Shown: positions 27,220 through 37,760 of the stretch, in pieces | Layout of the letters: every line of letters starts with the position of its first letter | How positions within the stretch are numbered: position 1 is the stretch's first letter | Assembly (NCBI GenBank): GCA_016711105.1 | Contig: JADJTO010000017.1 | Coordinates: 1-50,776 of the forward strand | Source: Micropruina sp. | GTDB lineage: Bacteria > Actinomycetota > Actinomycetes > Propionibacteriales > Propionibacteriaceae | Reading direction: 5' to 3' | DNA length: 50,776 nucleotides | Position numbers and translations under genes: made by a program | The notes under the pieces: model-generated | What the model was told of the DNA's origin: nothing | The model's input: the letters and a program-made list of their open reading frames with translations, nothing else | The model's database searches: none

Positions 27220-28621
27220 GTGCCAGACGAGACCGAACTCACCGCCGGAGGCCTTCCCGAGGATCTGGACGACGCGTGGCGTTACGTCTGGTCGCAGGCC
27301 GACGCCCTCGCGTGCGTGGCTGAAGGCCACAGTCCCGACCGCGATCCACGACTCCACCGTGATCATCACGGTTCCGAACGATTTCACCCGCGACCGGGTC
27401 GAGTCGCGGCTTCGTCCGTGGATCGAACAGCAGCTGCAGACGTACTTCAGCAAGCACATGCGGCTGGCGATCACCATCGATGCCCCCACCGAGGACGAAG
27501 ATGACGATGAAGATGACATCGACACCTTCGCCACCCAGCGCAGTGGCTCCCCAACCCCCCAGGAGCCGGTCAGTAATCGCTACAACGGTCGGCTGAACCC
27601 GAAGTACACCTTCGAGACGTTCGTCATCGGCAGCTCGAACCGCTTCGCCCACGCGGCGGCCGTCGCTGTGGCCGAGCAGCCCGGCAAGGCGTACAACCCG
27701 CTGATGATCTATGGCGGCTCCGGGCTGGGCAAGACCCACCTGTTGCACGCGCTGGGTCACTATGTGCGCAACTATCAACACAAAGCCCGGGTGAAGTACG
27801 TCTCCACCGAGGAGTTGACCAACGACTTCATCAACGCGATCTCGGAGAACCGGACGGCTGAGTTCCGCCGCACCTACCGCGACATCGACGTGCTCCTGAT
27901 CGACGACATCCAGTTCTTGGAGTCGAAGATCCAGACCCAGGAAGAGTTCTTCCACACCTTCAACCACCTGCACACCCTGCAGAAGCAGATCGTGATGACC
28001 TCCGATCGTCCGCCGAAGTCGCTGGAAGCCCTGGAGGAGCGGCTGCGCAGCCGCTTCGAGTGGGGCCTGATGACCGACATTCAGCCGCCCGACCTCGAAA
28101 CCCGGATCGCCATCCTGCGCAAGAAGGCGGCCGCCGAACGGCTGACCGCCGGCCCGGACGTCCTGGAGTTCATCGCCAGTCGGATCCAGACCAACATCCG
28201 CGAACTCGAGGGTGCGCTGATCCGGGTGACCGCGTTCGCCAGCCTCAACCGGCAAGAGGTCGACCTCAGCCTCGCCGAGGTGGTGTTGAAAGACCTGATC
28301 CCGCACGGTGCCGAGACCCAGATCACCTCCGGCGCGATCATGTCGCACACCGCCACCTACTTCCAGGTGACCGTGGCCGAACTCTGCGGGCAGAGCCGCA
28401 CCCAGTTGCTGGTCACCGCTCGGCAGATCGCGATGTATCTGTGCCGCGAGCTGACCGACCTGTCGCTGCCCAAGATCGGCGCCCTGTTCGGTGGTCGCGA
28501 TCACACCACCGTGATGCATGCCGACCGCAAGATCCGGCAGTTGCTGATGGAACGTCGCAGCGTGTTCGACCAGGTGACCGAGTTGACCAACCGGATCCGC
28601 CAACAAGCCGCACAGCGCTGA
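27220..28621 (+). CDS. dnaA: Chromosomal replication initiator DnaA (one frameshift near the N-terminus)
   Basis: About 466 aa after repair. Domain I is RYVWSQADASRAWLKATVP and ITVPNDFTRDRVESRL. An acidic domain II follows (EDEDDDEDDID). Domain III has Walker A GGSGLGKTHLLHALG, Walker B VLLIDDIQFL and the RLRSRFEWGL box. Domain IV has the DNA-binding signature GGRDHTTVMHADRKI. The frame breaks at CCC 27305-27307; removing one C joins the halves. GTG 27220 follows a purine-rich AGGGGGG and is the likely start. As dnaA is essential, the shift is probably an assembly error. Confidence 0.95.
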
Positions 28622-29038
28622 CTCGCTGCTCGGCCGCACTCCCCCGCACACCCCACTCCTGCGGCGAATCACACCGATGTTGTTCTACCCACAAGGATGC
28701 CCACAGGCTGTGGATGATTCGGTGGACAAACCCCCGCTCACTGTGGACGTGCTCCCGCTCCGCCGGCTTGTCCCCAAATCCTCCCCGTGTCATTTTCGGT
28801 TTCCCACAGGTGCCATGCACTTACGAAACCCTTGCCGACAAGGGGTGATGCTCGTTGTCCACAGAGTCCACAGCAGCTATGACGACGAGTAATTGATAGA
28901 CAACGAGAGTCACTCGAAGTCTGGTCGCGCACAGCTGTGGAGGGCGGTCCGCCAACCGTGGGAGGCTGGATATGATCACAGTCTTGTCATACCGATAGCC
29001 GTACTGCGCCAGTACGGAGCTTGAGCAAGGGAGCCCCG
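28622..29038. other. oriC: Chromosomal replication origin oriC (dnaA-dnaN gap)
   Basis: 417-base gap with many DnaA-box-like 9-mers in both orientations: CTGTGGATGA (28708), GGTGGACAAA (28721), CTGTGGACG (near 28740), TTGTCCCCA (28768), a perfect TTGTCCACA (28855-28863), a nearby GTCCACAG and GCTGTGGAG (28935). A locally AT-richer stretch follows the perfect box (around 28890-28905) and may be the unwinding region. A TATGAT at 28971 could be the -10 of dnaN. The position between dnaA and dnaN is the standard actinobacterial oriC. Confidence 0.9.
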
Positions 29039-30205
29039 GTGAAGATTCGTCTCGAACGCGATGTCCTGGCAGAGGCGGTCCAGTGGGCTGCACGCAGTCT
29101 GCCGACCCGTCCGAGCGTGCCGATCCTGGCCGGACTGCTGATCAAGGCGGCCGACAACCACGTCGTGCTCTCCAGCTTCGACTACGAGACGTCGGCCCAG
29201 ATCACGGTCAAGGCCTCGGTCAGCGAAGACGGCGTCGCGCTCGTCTCCGGACGCCTGCTCGCCGACATCGCCCGCTCACTGCCCGGCAAGCCGGTCGACA
29301 TCACCTCGGACGCCACCAAGATGGAACTCGTCTGCGGCTCGGCCCGGTTCACCCTGCAAACGCTGCCGGTGGCCGACTACCCGGCGCTGCCCCCGATGCC
29401 GGAGGCGACCGGAACGATTGCCAGCGACGACTTCGCCAAGGCCGTGGCCCAGGTGGTCGTGGCCGCCGGACGGGACGAGCTGCTGCCGGTGTTCACCGGC
29501 GTCCGGATCGAGATCGAGGGCAGCACGCTCTCCCTGCTCGCCACCGACCGCTACCGGATGGCCCTGAAAGAGATCGCGTGGAACCCGCGCAGCGTCCACG
29601 GCGAAGGAGCCGCGCTGGTGCCCGCCCGGGTGTTGGGCGAGACGGCCAAGTCGATGACGTCGGGCGAGGTGGTCACGCTCAGCCTGGCCAACGTCGCCGC
29701 CGGTGATGGCCTGATCGGTTTCGAGGGCGACGGGCCGGCCGGCGTGCGCGAGATCACCACCCGCCTGCTGGACGGTGAGTTCCCCAAGGTGCGGCACCTG
29801 ATGAACGTCCAGGCCAGCCTGTCGGTGCGGGCCAACACGACCGAGGTGATCGCCGCCGTGAAGCGGGTTGCCCTGGTCGCCGAACGCAACACCTCGCTGC
29901 GGATGCTGATCGGCGACGGCACGATCACTCTGGAGGCGGCCACCGGCGACCAGGCAGCTGCGGTCGAGGCGCTGGAGGCTGTGGTCACCGACCACACCGG
30001 CCAGGGCCCCTCGATGGAGGCCGCCGGCTTCAACCCGCATTACCTGCAGGACGCGCTGACCGCGATCGACGCCCCCTACGTGAACTTCTCCTTCACCGCG
30101 CCCGGCAAGCCGTGTCTGCTCACCGGCCTGACCGAGATCGACGGCGAACCACTGGCCGACTACCGGCATGTCATCATGCTGATGCGGCTTCCGGCGACCA
30201 ACTAG
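29039..30205 (+). CDS. dnaN: DNA polymerase III sliding clamp (beta subunit)
   Basis: 388 aa, three clamp domains. It starts KIRLERDVLAEAVQWAARSLPTRP, then VPILAGLLI, FTGVRIEIEG, LLATDRYRMALKE, and ends YRHVIMLMRLPATN (the MxxRLP-type C-terminus). GTG 29039 is chosen over the earlier in-frame TTG because it matches the family start and has AAGGGAG upstream. Confidence 0.96.
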   Translation: MKIRLERDVLAEAVQWAARSLPTRPSVPILAGLLIKAADNHVVLSSFDYETSAQITVKASVSEDGVALVSGRLLADIARSLPGKPVDITSDATKMELVCGSARFTLQTLPVADYPALPPMPEATGTIASDDFAKAVAQVVVAAGRDELLPVFTGVRIEIEGSTLSLLATDRYRMALKEIAWNPRSVHGEGAALVPARVLGETAKSMTSGEVVTLSLANVAAGDGLIGFEGDGPAGVREITTRLLDGEFPKVRHLMNVQASLSVRANTTEVIAAVKRVALVAERNTSLRMLIGDGTITLEAATGDQAAAVEALEAVVTDHTGQGPSMEAAGFNPHYLQDALTAIDAPYVNFSFTAPGKPCLLTGLTEIDGEPLADYRHVIMLMRLPATN

Positions 30206-30238
30206 GGCCACCGGCGCGGTACAGCGCGAGGAGTGGGC

Positions 30239-31153
30239 ATGGAACTGGGTCTGATCGGTCTGGGAAAAATGGGCGGCCCGATGCGGCAGCGGCTGCGCGA
30301 CGGCGGGCACACCGTGATCGGCTTCGACCGCAACCCCGAGGTCACTGACGCCGCCGATCTGGCGTCCTTGGTGGCCGGGCTGAACCAGTCACCGCGGGTG
30401 ATCTGGGTGATGGTCCCGGCCGCGGTCGTGGACCCGGTGCTGATTGAGCTCGCTCCACTGCTGGCTCCCGGCGACATCGTGATCGACGGCGGCAACTCGC
30501 ACTACGCCGATGACGCGGTCCGCGCGGCCCGGTTGGGCGAACTCGGCCTGCGCTACCTCGACTGCGGCGTTTCCGGTGGTGTGTGGGGGCTGGAGCTGGG
30601 CTACGCGCTGATGGTCGGCGGGGACGCCGACGACGTGGCAACCGTCCAACCGATCTTCGACGCGCTCAAGCCCGAAGGTGAGCACGGCTTCGTCCACGCC
30701 GGATCGCACGGCGCGGGGCACTTCGCGAAGATGGTCCACAACGGCATCGAGTACGGAATGATGCAGTCCTACGCCGAGGGCTGGGAGTTGCTGGAGACCG
30801 CGGAGCTGATCGGGGACGTGCCGGCCATTCTGCGCTCCTGGACCGAAGGCTCGGTGATCCGCTCCTGGCTGCTGGACCTGATGGTGGCCGCGGTCGCCGA
30901 GGACGAGCACCTCAGCCGGATCGCCGGTCACGCCGCCGACTCCGGCGAAGGCCGCTGGACGGTCAAGGCCGGCATCGATCTGGGTGTGGCCATGCCCGCC
31001 ATCGCGGCGTCCGTGTTCGCACGCTTCGTCTCCCAGCAGGAGGACTCCCCGTCGATGAAGATGGTCGCCGCGATGCGGAACCAGTTCGGCGGGCATGCGC
31101 TGCGCACGATCGAGAGCAGCACGATCGAGAGCATCCCCGGCTGCGCCGACTAG
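30239..31153 (+). CDS. gnd: 6-phosphogluconate dehydrogenase, decarboxylating (short form)
   Basis: 304 aa. NADP-type Rossmann start LGLIGLGKMGGPM, substrate motif IVIDGGNSHYADD, LDCGVSGGVWGLELGYALMVGG, and the catalytic lysine region GAGHFAKMVHNGIEYGMMQ. It is about 300 aa instead of 470, as in the short GndA-type enzymes, which are often NAD-linked. ATG 30239 follows GAGGAG. The stop is directly adjacent to the recF ATG. A position between dnaN and recF is common in actinobacteria. Confidence 0.93.
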   Translation: MELGLIGLGKMGGPMRQRLRDGGHTVIGFDRNPEVTDAADLASLVAGLNQSPRVIWVMVPAAVVDPVLIELAPLLAPGDIVIDGGNSHYADDAVRAARLGELGLRYLDCGVSGGVWGLELGYALMVGGDADDVATVQPIFDALKPEGEHGFVHAGSHGAGHFAKMVHNGIEYGMMQSYAEGWELLETAELIGDVPAILRSWTEGSVIRSWLLDLMVAAVAEDEHLSRIAGHAADSGEGRWTVKAGIDLGVAMPAIAASVFARFVSQQEDSPSMKMVAAMRNQFGGHALRTIESSTIESIPGCAD

Positions 31154-32317
31154 ATGTTCGTCACGCACCTGTCGTTGGCGGATTTCCGCTCCTACCACGG
31201 GGTAGAGGTCGCGTTGCGTCCGGGCGTGAGCATCTTCACCGGGGCGAACGGGCAAGGCAAGACCAACCTGGTCGAGGCAGTGGACTACCTGGCCACGCTC
31301 GGTTCGCATCGGGTCGCTGCGGAGAATCCGTTGGTCCGTTTCGGGGCCGAGCGGGCGATCGTCCGGGCCCGGGTTCAGGCCGGGGCGGACGACTCGCGCC
31401 AATTGCTGCTCGAGGTGGAGATCATCCCGGGTCGGGCCAACAAGGCGAGCCTCAATCGAGCCCCGCAGCGGCGTCCGCGCGACCTGCTCGGCGCCCTGCG
31501 GACGGTGCTGTTCGCGCCCGGCGACCTCGGCCTGGTCAAGGGCGACCCCTCGGAGCGGCGCCGCTTCATCGACGAGCTGATCACCGCGCGCTGGCCGCGG
31601 CTGGCCGGGGTGCGGGCCGACTACGACCGGGTGCTGCGGCAGCGGGTCACGTTGCTGAAGTCGCTCTCGGGGCGCGGACGGGCGGCCCCCGGCGGTGCGG
31701 CGTCCACGCTGGAGATCTGGGACGAGTCGCTGGCCGGCTTCGGGGCCGAGCTGGTGGAGGCGCGGTTGGCCACGTTGGCCGACCTGCAGCCGTTCATTGC
31801 CAGCGCCTACGCCGACATCGCTCCGAGCAACAATGACGCGCAGGTCACCTATAAGGCCGGCGTCGAGCTGGAGGGTGATCTGGGACGGGACGAGATCGCC
31901 GCCCGGATGATGACGGCGATGAGGGAGCGCCGCGGCGAGGAGATCGCCCGCGGGCTGTGCCTGATCGGGCCGCACCGCGACGATCTCGTCCTGCAACTGG
32001 GGGAACTGCCGGCCAAGGGGTACGCCTCCCACGGCGAATCCTGGTCGTTCGCCCTGTCGCTGCGGCTGGCCTCGTTCGGGTTGTTGCGCAGCGACGGCGT
32101 GGAGCCGGTGTTGATCCTCGACGACGTCTTCGCCGAGTTGGACGAGGTGCGCCGCGAACGTCTGGCCGGGCTGGTCGGTGACGCCGAGCAGGTGTTGATC
32201 ACGGCCGCGGTCGCCTCCGACGTGCCGGCCAGTCTGGACGGTGATCGATTCGACGTGACAGGCTCCGTGGTGTCCCGCCTGACCGCGGCCGAGGAGGTGC
32301 CGGATGCCGGATCATGA
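31154..32317 (+). CDS. recF: DNA replication/repair protein RecF
   Basis: 387 aa SMC-like ATPase that loads RecA at gaps. Walker A GANGQGKTNLVEAV, LRTVLFAPGDLGLVKG, the signature region near SFALSLRLASF, and Walker B PVLILDDVFAELD. The end overlaps the start of the DUF721 gene by 14 bases. Confidence 0.95.
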   Translation: MFVTHLSLADFRSYHGVEVALRPGVSIFTGANGQGKTNLVEAVDYLATLGSHRVAAENPLVRFGAERAIVRARVQAGADDSRQLLLEVEIIPGRANKASLNRAPQRRPRDLLGALRTVLFAPGDLGLVKGDPSERRRFIDELITARWPRLAGVRADYDRVLRQRVTLLKSLSGRGRAAPGGAASTLEIWDESLAGFGAELVEARLATLADLQPFIASAYADIAPSNNDAQVTYKAGVELEGDLGRDEIAARMMTAMRERRGEEIARGLCLIGPHRDDLVLQLGELPAKGYASHGESWSFALSLRLASFGLLRSDGVEPVLILDDVFAELDEVRRERLAGLVGDAEQVLITAAVASDVPASLDGDRFDVTGSVVSRLTAAEEVPDAGS

Positions 32318-32782
32318 TCCCTCCGGCCTCGAGGTGGCCCGCATGATCGCGCAAAGTGCTCGCAACGCGATCGAGCCGCCGACGAAGAAGGCGCGCAAAC
32401 CTCGTCCGAAACCGTCCCGGGATGTCGGTGATCCGCAGCCGTTGGGCGAGGCGATCAACGACCTGATCAGCCGCCAGGGCTGGTCCACCGAGGTCAACCT
32501 GCATCACCTGTTAGGTCGCTGGCCGTCCCTGGTCGGGCCGGTGAACGCCGCGCACAGCACCCCCGAGCACTACGCCGCCAGCGTGCTGACCGTCCGCACC
32601 GACTCCAGCGCCTGGGCGTCCTCGTTGCGGCTGATGGCGCCGCAACTGGTGGCCAAACTGAACGAGGCGCTGGGCCAGGCACGGTCACCCGGATCGTGGT
32701 CAAGGGCCCGGACGCGCCGAGCTGGAAGCACGGTTTACGCTCCGTGCGCGACGGACGGGGCCCGCGCGACACCTACGGCTGA
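32304..32782 (+). CDS. DciA-like DUF721 protein (one frameshift)
   Basis: About 159 aa after repair. QPLGEAINDLISRQGWSTEVNLHHLLGRWPSLVG and LTVRTDSSAWASSLRLMAPQLVAKLN are the DUF721/DciA core; the family is implicated in loading the replicative helicase in bacteria without DnaC. The frame breaks at GG 32678-32679. Adding one G gives GTVTRIVVKGPDAPSWKHG and a short natural C-terminus ending at 32782. Without it the frame runs on to 32948 into junk. Confidence 0.85.
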
Positions 32783-33020
32783 TCCGACGCTGTGGCGCTG
32801 TGCGGCATCGCGGCGAATATGGGACCCGTCCCAGGGGGCCTCAGCGGCTCTGAGAGCCGTCCAGGCGCCAATGAGTGGCACAAATCACTCAATCGAGGGC
32901 TGCGGATGCGGGGTTCTGGCGAGTTTCTTAGTAAGATGTGCTAGTTGAGATGCTGGCGCCGTCTTCTGACGCGCGGGCGGCCTCTGTCCGTGATCGCACC
33001 TGTATGTGAGGGAGACCTTT
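32783..33020 (+). promoter_or_regulatory. gyrB upstream region
   Basis: 238-base gap. It has a perfect small hairpin CGGCTC-TGA-GAGCCG (32845-32859), a possible end for the recF-dciA transcript, and TAAGAT at 32932-32937 as a candidate -10 box for gyrBA. No good -35 is visible. Confidence 0.4.
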
Positions 33021-35024
33021 GTGACCGATGAGCCGATCGCGGCCAAAACGGCCGGGGCATCAGGGCACATGGTTGCCGCTGGCAACTACGACGCCAGCGC
33101 CATCACCGTCTTGGAGGGGCTGGACGCTGTTCGCAAGCGTCCCGGCATGTACATCGGCTCCACCGGTGAGCGGGGTCTGCACCACCTGGTCTACGAGGTG
33201 GTCGACAACTCCGTCGACGAGGCCCTGGCCGGCTACTGCGACACGATCCTGGTGCGGCTGCTCGACAACGGCGGGGTGCAGGTGGTCGACAACGGCCGCG
33301 GCATCCCGGTGGCGCTGCACCCGAAGGAGAAAATCCCTGCGGTGACCGTGGCGCTGACCATCCTGCATGCGGGCGGCAAGTTCGGTGACGGCGGCTACAA
33401 GGTGTCCGGCGGCTTGCACGGCGTCGGCGTTTCGGTGGTCAACGCGCTCTCCTCGCACCTGACCGTCGACGTCCGCCGTGACGGGTATCACTGGCGGCAG
33501 TCCTTCTCTCTGGGCGACCCGGACGGTGCCCTGGAGCAGCTGGAAGCCGAATCGGAGACCGGCACCACGGTCACCTTCTACGCCAGCCCCGACATCTTCG
33601 AGACCACGACCTACTCCTACGACACTCTGGCCACCCGCTTCCGGGAGATGGCGTTCCTGAACAAGGGCCTCACGATCAGCCTGATCGACGAGCGCTCCGA
33701 CCGGATCACCGAAGAGGACGACGAGCAGCGCACCGACACCTTCCGCTACGACGACGGCCTGATCGACTTCGTGAAATTCCTCACCGGGAGCAAGGAGACC
33801 ATTCATCCCTCGGTGATCGCCATCGACACCACCGCCGAGGAGGCTCGGCTGAGCCTCGAGGTGGCGATGCAGTGGAACGCGTCCTTCAACGAATCGGTGC
33901 ACACCTTCGCCAACACGATCAACACCCATGAGGGGGGCACCCACGAAGAGGGGTTCCGCTCGGCGCTGACCAACACGGTCAACAAGTGGGGCGAGACCTG
34001 GGGTTTGATCAAGAAGCGCGAGGATCGGGTCTCCGGCGACGACATCCGCGAGGGGTTGACCGCGATCATCTCGGTGAAGATGGCCGAGCCCCAGTTCGAG
34101 GGCCAGACCAAGACCAAGCTCGGCAACACCGAAGCCCGCTCGTTCGTGCAGAAGGTGGTCAACGACCTGCTCGGCGACTGGTTCGAGAAGAACCCGGCCG
34201 AGGGCAAAGACATCGTCCGCAAGTCTCAGGCGGCAGCCAACGCTCGAATGGCCGCCCGCAAGGCGCGCGACATCGCCCGTAGCCGCAAGGGTCTGCTGCG
34301 CAGCGGTCAGTACGGCAAGCTGGCCGACTGCCAGTCCACCGAGCCGGCCGAGTGTGAGGTGTTCATCGTCGAGGGTGACTCCGCCGGCGGTTCGGCCAAG
34401 GGTGGCCGCGATCCGCGGATCCAGGCGATCCTGCCGATCCGCGGCAAGATCCTCAACGTCGAGAAGTCCCGGCTGGACAAAATCCTGCAGAACAAGGAGG
34501 TCGAGGCGATTTTCAACGTCCTCGGCACCGGCGTGCAGGAGGACTTCGACGTCGACAAGCTGCGCTACCACAAGATCGTCCTGATGGCCGACGCCGATGT
34601 GGACGGTGCGCACATCCGCACCCTGCTGCTGACCCTGCTGTTCCGGTTCATGAAACCACTGATCGACGGCGGCTTCATCTACCTGGCCCAGCCGCCGCTG
34701 TTCCGGCTGCGCTGGTCGAATGCGCCGCACGAGCTGGCCTACTCCGACTCCGAGCGGGACGAACTGCGCGACGCCGGCTTTGCCAGTGGGAAGAAGCTGC
34801 CCCAGGTGAACCCGATCCAGCGGTACAAGGGTCTGGGCGAGATGGACGCCTCCGACTTGTGGGACACCACGATGGATCCGGGCAAGCGGACGCTGCTCCA
34901 GGTGACCCTGGAGGACGCCGCGGCCGCGGACAACATGTTCTCGATTCTGATGGGCGAGGAAGTGGAGCCGCGGCGCCTCTTCATTCAGCGCAATGCGAAG
35001 GATGTTCGGTTCCTTGATATCTGA
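33021..35024 (+). CDS. gyrB: DNA gyrase subunit B
   Basis: 667 aa ATPase subunit of gyrase. GHKL motifs: VVDNSVDEALAGYCD, VVDNGRGIPVALHP and GGKFGDGGYKVSGGLHGVGVSVVNALS. The Toprim part has EVFIVEGDSAGGSAKGGRD, LMADADVDGAHIRTLLLTLLFR and the C-terminal RYKGLGEMDA. GTG 33021 with GAGGGAGA upstream is preferred to the GTG 15 bases earlier. 45 bases separate it from gyrA. Confidence 0.97.
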   Translation: MTDEPIAAKTAGASGHMVAAGNYDASAITVLEGLDAVRKRPGMYIGSTGERGLHHLVYEVVDNSVDEALAGYCDTILVRLLDNGGVQVVDNGRGIPVALHPKEKIPAVTVALTILHAGGKFGDGGYKVSGGLHGVGVSVVNALSSHLTVDVRRDGYHWRQSFSLGDPDGALEQLEAESETGTTVTFYASPDIFETTTYSYDTLATRFREMAFLNKGLTISLIDERSDRITEEDDEQRTDTFRYDDGLIDFVKFLTGSKETIHPSVIAIDTTAEEARLSLEVAMQWNASFNESVHTFANTINTHEGGTHEEGFRSALTNTVNKWGETWGLIKKREDRVSGDDIREGLTAIISVKMAEPQFEGQTKTKLGNTEARSFVQKVVNDLLGDWFEKNPAEGKDIVRKSQAAANARMAARKARDIARSRKGLLRSGQYGKLADCQSTEPAECEVFIVEGDSAGGSAKGGRDPRIQAILPIRGKILNVEKSRLDKILQNKEVEAIFNVLGTGVQEDFDVDKLRYHKIVLMADADVDGAHIRTLLLTLLFRFMKPLIDGGFIYLAQPPLFRLRWSNAPHELAYSDSERDELRDAGFASGKKLPQVNPIQRYKGLGEMDASDLWDTTMDPGKRTLLQVTLEDAAAADNMFSILMGEEVEPRRLFIQRNAKDVRFLDI

Positions 35025-35069
35025 GCACACGCAAGGCCCAGGCGCAGCACTGGCACGAAGGAGTAACCC

Positions 35070-37760
35070 ATGACGGACGGACCGAGCGAGCTGGGGCCGA
35101 ACGTCGGTCCCGTGGAGGTCGTCGGCAAGGGTGCGCTGGCGCCCACCCAAGGCCGCATCGAAGAGATCGACCTGAACGTCGAAATTCAACGTTCCTACCT
35201 CGATTACTCGATGAGTGTCATCGTCGGCCGGGCGCTCCCGGACGTGCGGGACGGGCTGAAGCCGGTGCATCGCCGGGTGCTCTACGCGATGTATGACGGC
35301 GGGTACCGACCCGATCGTGGCTGGAACAAGTGCTCCCGGGTGGTCGGCGAGGTGATGGGTCTGTATCACCCGCACGGTGATTCGGCGATCTATGACACCC
35401 TCGTCCGGATGGCCCAGGACTGGGTGATGCGTGGTCCGCTGGTGGCGGGCCAGGGCAACTTCGGTTCGCCGGGTAACGACCCCGCTGCGGCGATGCGTTA
35501 CACCGAGTGCAAGATGGCACCGCTGGCGATGGAGATGGTGCGCGACATCGCCGAGAACACCGTCGACTTCAAGCCCAACTACGACAATCGCGAGCTGGAG
35601 CCGGTCGTGCTGCCAGCGCGCTACCCCAACCTGCTGGTGAACGGCTCGACCGGGATCGCGGTCGGCATGGCGACCAACATTCCGACGCATAACCTGCGCG
35701 AGGTCGCCGAGGCGGTGCAGTGGTCGCTGGCCAACCCGGAGGCGTCCAAGGAGGAGCTGCTGGAGGCCGCGATCGAGCGGGTCAAGGGCCCCGACTTCCC
35801 CCGCGGCGCGCTGATCGTCGGTCACAAGGGCATCGAGGACGCCTACCGCACCGGCCGTGGCTCGGTGGTGATGAGGGCCGTGATGGACATCGAGGAGGAC
35901 AAGTCCGGACGGACGCTCCTGGTGATCACCGAGCTGCCGTACATGTGCAACCCGGACAATCTGGCCACCAAAATCGCCGAACTGGTCAACGCCGGCAAGA
36001 TGAGCGGCATCGCCGACATTCGCGACGACTCGTCCGCTCGGACGGGCCAGCGCCTGGTGATCGTGCTGAAGCGGGACGCCCAGCCGCGGGTGGTGATGAA
36101 CAACCTCTACAAGCACACCCAGCTGCAGGACACGTTCGGCTGCAACATGCTCGCCCTGGTCGACGACGTGCCGCGGACGCTGCGCCTGGATCAGTTCATC
36201 TCCTACTGGATCAAGCACCAGATTCTGGTGATTCAGCGGCGCACCCAGTTCCGGCTCGACAAGGCTGAGGCGGACGCGCACGTGTTCCGCGGCCTGGTCA
36301 AGGCGCTGGACGCGCTGGACGAGGTGATCGCGCTGATTCGTCGTTCGCCCAACACCGAGGAGGCCCGCGAGGGTCTGAAGGTGCTGCTCGACATCGATGA
36401 GGTGCAGGCCACCGCGATCCTCGACATGCAGCTGCGGCGCCTGGCGGCGTTGGAGCGGCAGCGGATCATTGACCGCCTGGCCGAGCTGGAACGGCAGATT
36501 GCGGACCTGAAGGACATTCTGGCCCGGCCCGAACGGCAGCGGCAGATCGTCTCCGATGAGTTGGCCGAGATCGTGGAGAAGTACGGCGATGAGCGGCGAA
36601 CCAAGATCATTTCCGCCGACGGGGATCTCTCGAACGAGGATCTGATTCCTGATGACGAGGTCGTGGTGACGATCACGCACGGCGGCTACGCCAAGCGCAC
36701 TCGAACCGACCTGTACCGCGTCCAAAAGCGCGGTGGCAAGGGGGTTCGCGGGGCGACGCTGCGCACCGACGACGAGGTGGAGCACCTGTTCGCGACCAGC
36801 AACCACCATTGGATCCTGTTCTTCACCAACCTGGGACGGGTCTACCGGGCGAAGGTGTGGCAGTTGCCCGAGGCCGGACGCGACGCCAAGGGCGGGCACG
36901 TGGCCGGGTTGCTCAGCTTCCTGCCGGACGAGACCATCGCCGAAGTGCTGACCATCCGCAGCTACGAGGACGCGGCGTACCTGTTGTTGGCGACGAAGCG
37001 GGGGCTGGTCAAGAAGACGGTCCTCTCGGCCTACGATTCGCCGCGGCAGGCCGGGGTGATCGCGATCAGCTTCCGCGATGCCGACGACGAGCTGATCGGC
37101 GCCCAGCTGTGTACTGCCGCCGATGACGTGTTGTTGATCTCGCGGAAGGGCCAGGCGATCAGGTTCGCTGCTGACGACGAGCAGCTTCGTCCGATGGGAC
37201 GGGCGACGTCGGGGGTGACCGGGATGAAGTTCCGCTCGTCCGATTCGCTGCTCAGCATGGCCGTGATCGGCTTCGACATGGCCGAGGACGATCGCTTCGT
37301 GTTCACCGTCACCGACGGCGGTTTCGCCAAGCGGACGGCGGTGTCGGAGTACCGGCAGCAGGGTCGTGGCGGCTTGGGGATCAAGGCGATGAAACTGAAC
37401 GAGGACCGTGGGTCACTGGTCGGCGGACTGGTCGTCGCCGAGGCGGACGAAGTGATCGCGATCAAGGTGAGCGGGCAGATCATCCGCTCCTCGGTGAGCC
37501 AGGTTCCGGCCAAAGGACGCGACACGATGGGGGTCAAGTTCGTCAGCGTGACCGGGGAGGACGCGGTGTCGGTGATCGCGCTCAATCCCGAGACCGTGGT
37601 CGAGGAGCCGGTGCCGGTGGAGGGCGCTGTCGCGCCCGATGAGGGTACGTCCGCAGGGTCGGACTTCGCGGCCCCCGGATCATCGGATACCGTTGGGCAG
37701 CAAGAAGCGGACGCCGACGCCCCGAGGACGCCGCCGCACGAGGAGGAACACGGTGACTGA
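35070..37760 (+). CDS. gyrA: DNA gyrase subunit A
   Basis: 896 aa. The catalytic tyrosine lies in AAMRYTECKMAPLA. The quinolone region reads GLYHPHGDSAIYDTLVRMAQ with Ser and Asp at the usual positions 83 and 87 (E. coli numbering), the sensitive state. The GyrA box QRGGKGVRG is in the C-terminal beta-pinwheel. ATG 35070 follows AAGGAG. The long acidic tail is typical of actinobacteria, and its last codons overlap the DUF3566 start. Confidence 0.97.
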   Translation: MTDGPSELGPNVGPVEVVGKGALAPTQGRIEEIDLNVEIQRSYLDYSMSVIVGRALPDVRDGLKPVHRRVLYAMYDGGYRPDRGWNKCSRVVGEVMGLYHPHGDSAIYDTLVRMAQDWVMRGPLVAGQGNFGSPGNDPAAAMRYTECKMAPLAMEMVRDIAENTVDFKPNYDNRELEPVVLPARYPNLLVNGSTGIAVGMATNIPTHNLREVAEAVQWSLANPEASKEELLEAAIERVKGPDFPRGALIVGHKGIEDAYRTGRGSVVMRAVMDIEEDKSGRTLLVITELPYMCNPDNLATKIAELVNAGKMSGIADIRDDSSARTGQRLVIVLKRDAQPRVVMNNLYKHTQLQDTFGCNMLALVDDVPRTLRLDQFISYWIKHQILVIQRRTQFRLDKAEADAHVFRGLVKALDALDEVIALIRRSPNTEEAREGLKVLLDIDEVQATAILDMQLRRLAALERQRIIDRLAELERQIADLKDILARPERQRQIVSDELAEIVEKYGDERRTKIISADGDLSNEDLIPDDEVVVTITHGGYAKRTRTDLYRVQKRGGKGVRGATLRTDDEVEHLFATSNHHWILFFTNLGRVYRAKVWQLPEAGRDAKGGHVAGLLSFLPDETIAEVLTIRSYEDAAYLLLATKRGLVKKTVLSAYDSPRQAGVIAISFRDADDELIGAQLCTAADDVLLISRKGQAIRFAADDEQLRPMGRATSGVTGMKFRSSDSLLSMAVIGFDMAEDDRFVFTVTDGGFAKRTAVSEYRQQGRGGLGIKAMKLNEDRGSLVGGLVVAEADEVIAIKVSGQIIRSSVSQVPAKGRDTMGVKFVSVTGEDAVSVIALNPETVVEEPVPVEGAVAPDEGTSAGSDFAAPGSSDTVGQQEADADAPRTPPHEEEHGD

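Noticed and set aside
33060..36899. A very long open frame on the minus strand, opposite gyrB and gyrA
   Set aside because: It is the mirror of strong GC codon bias in two conserved genes; its protein has no recognisable motif and no ribosome binding site fits.
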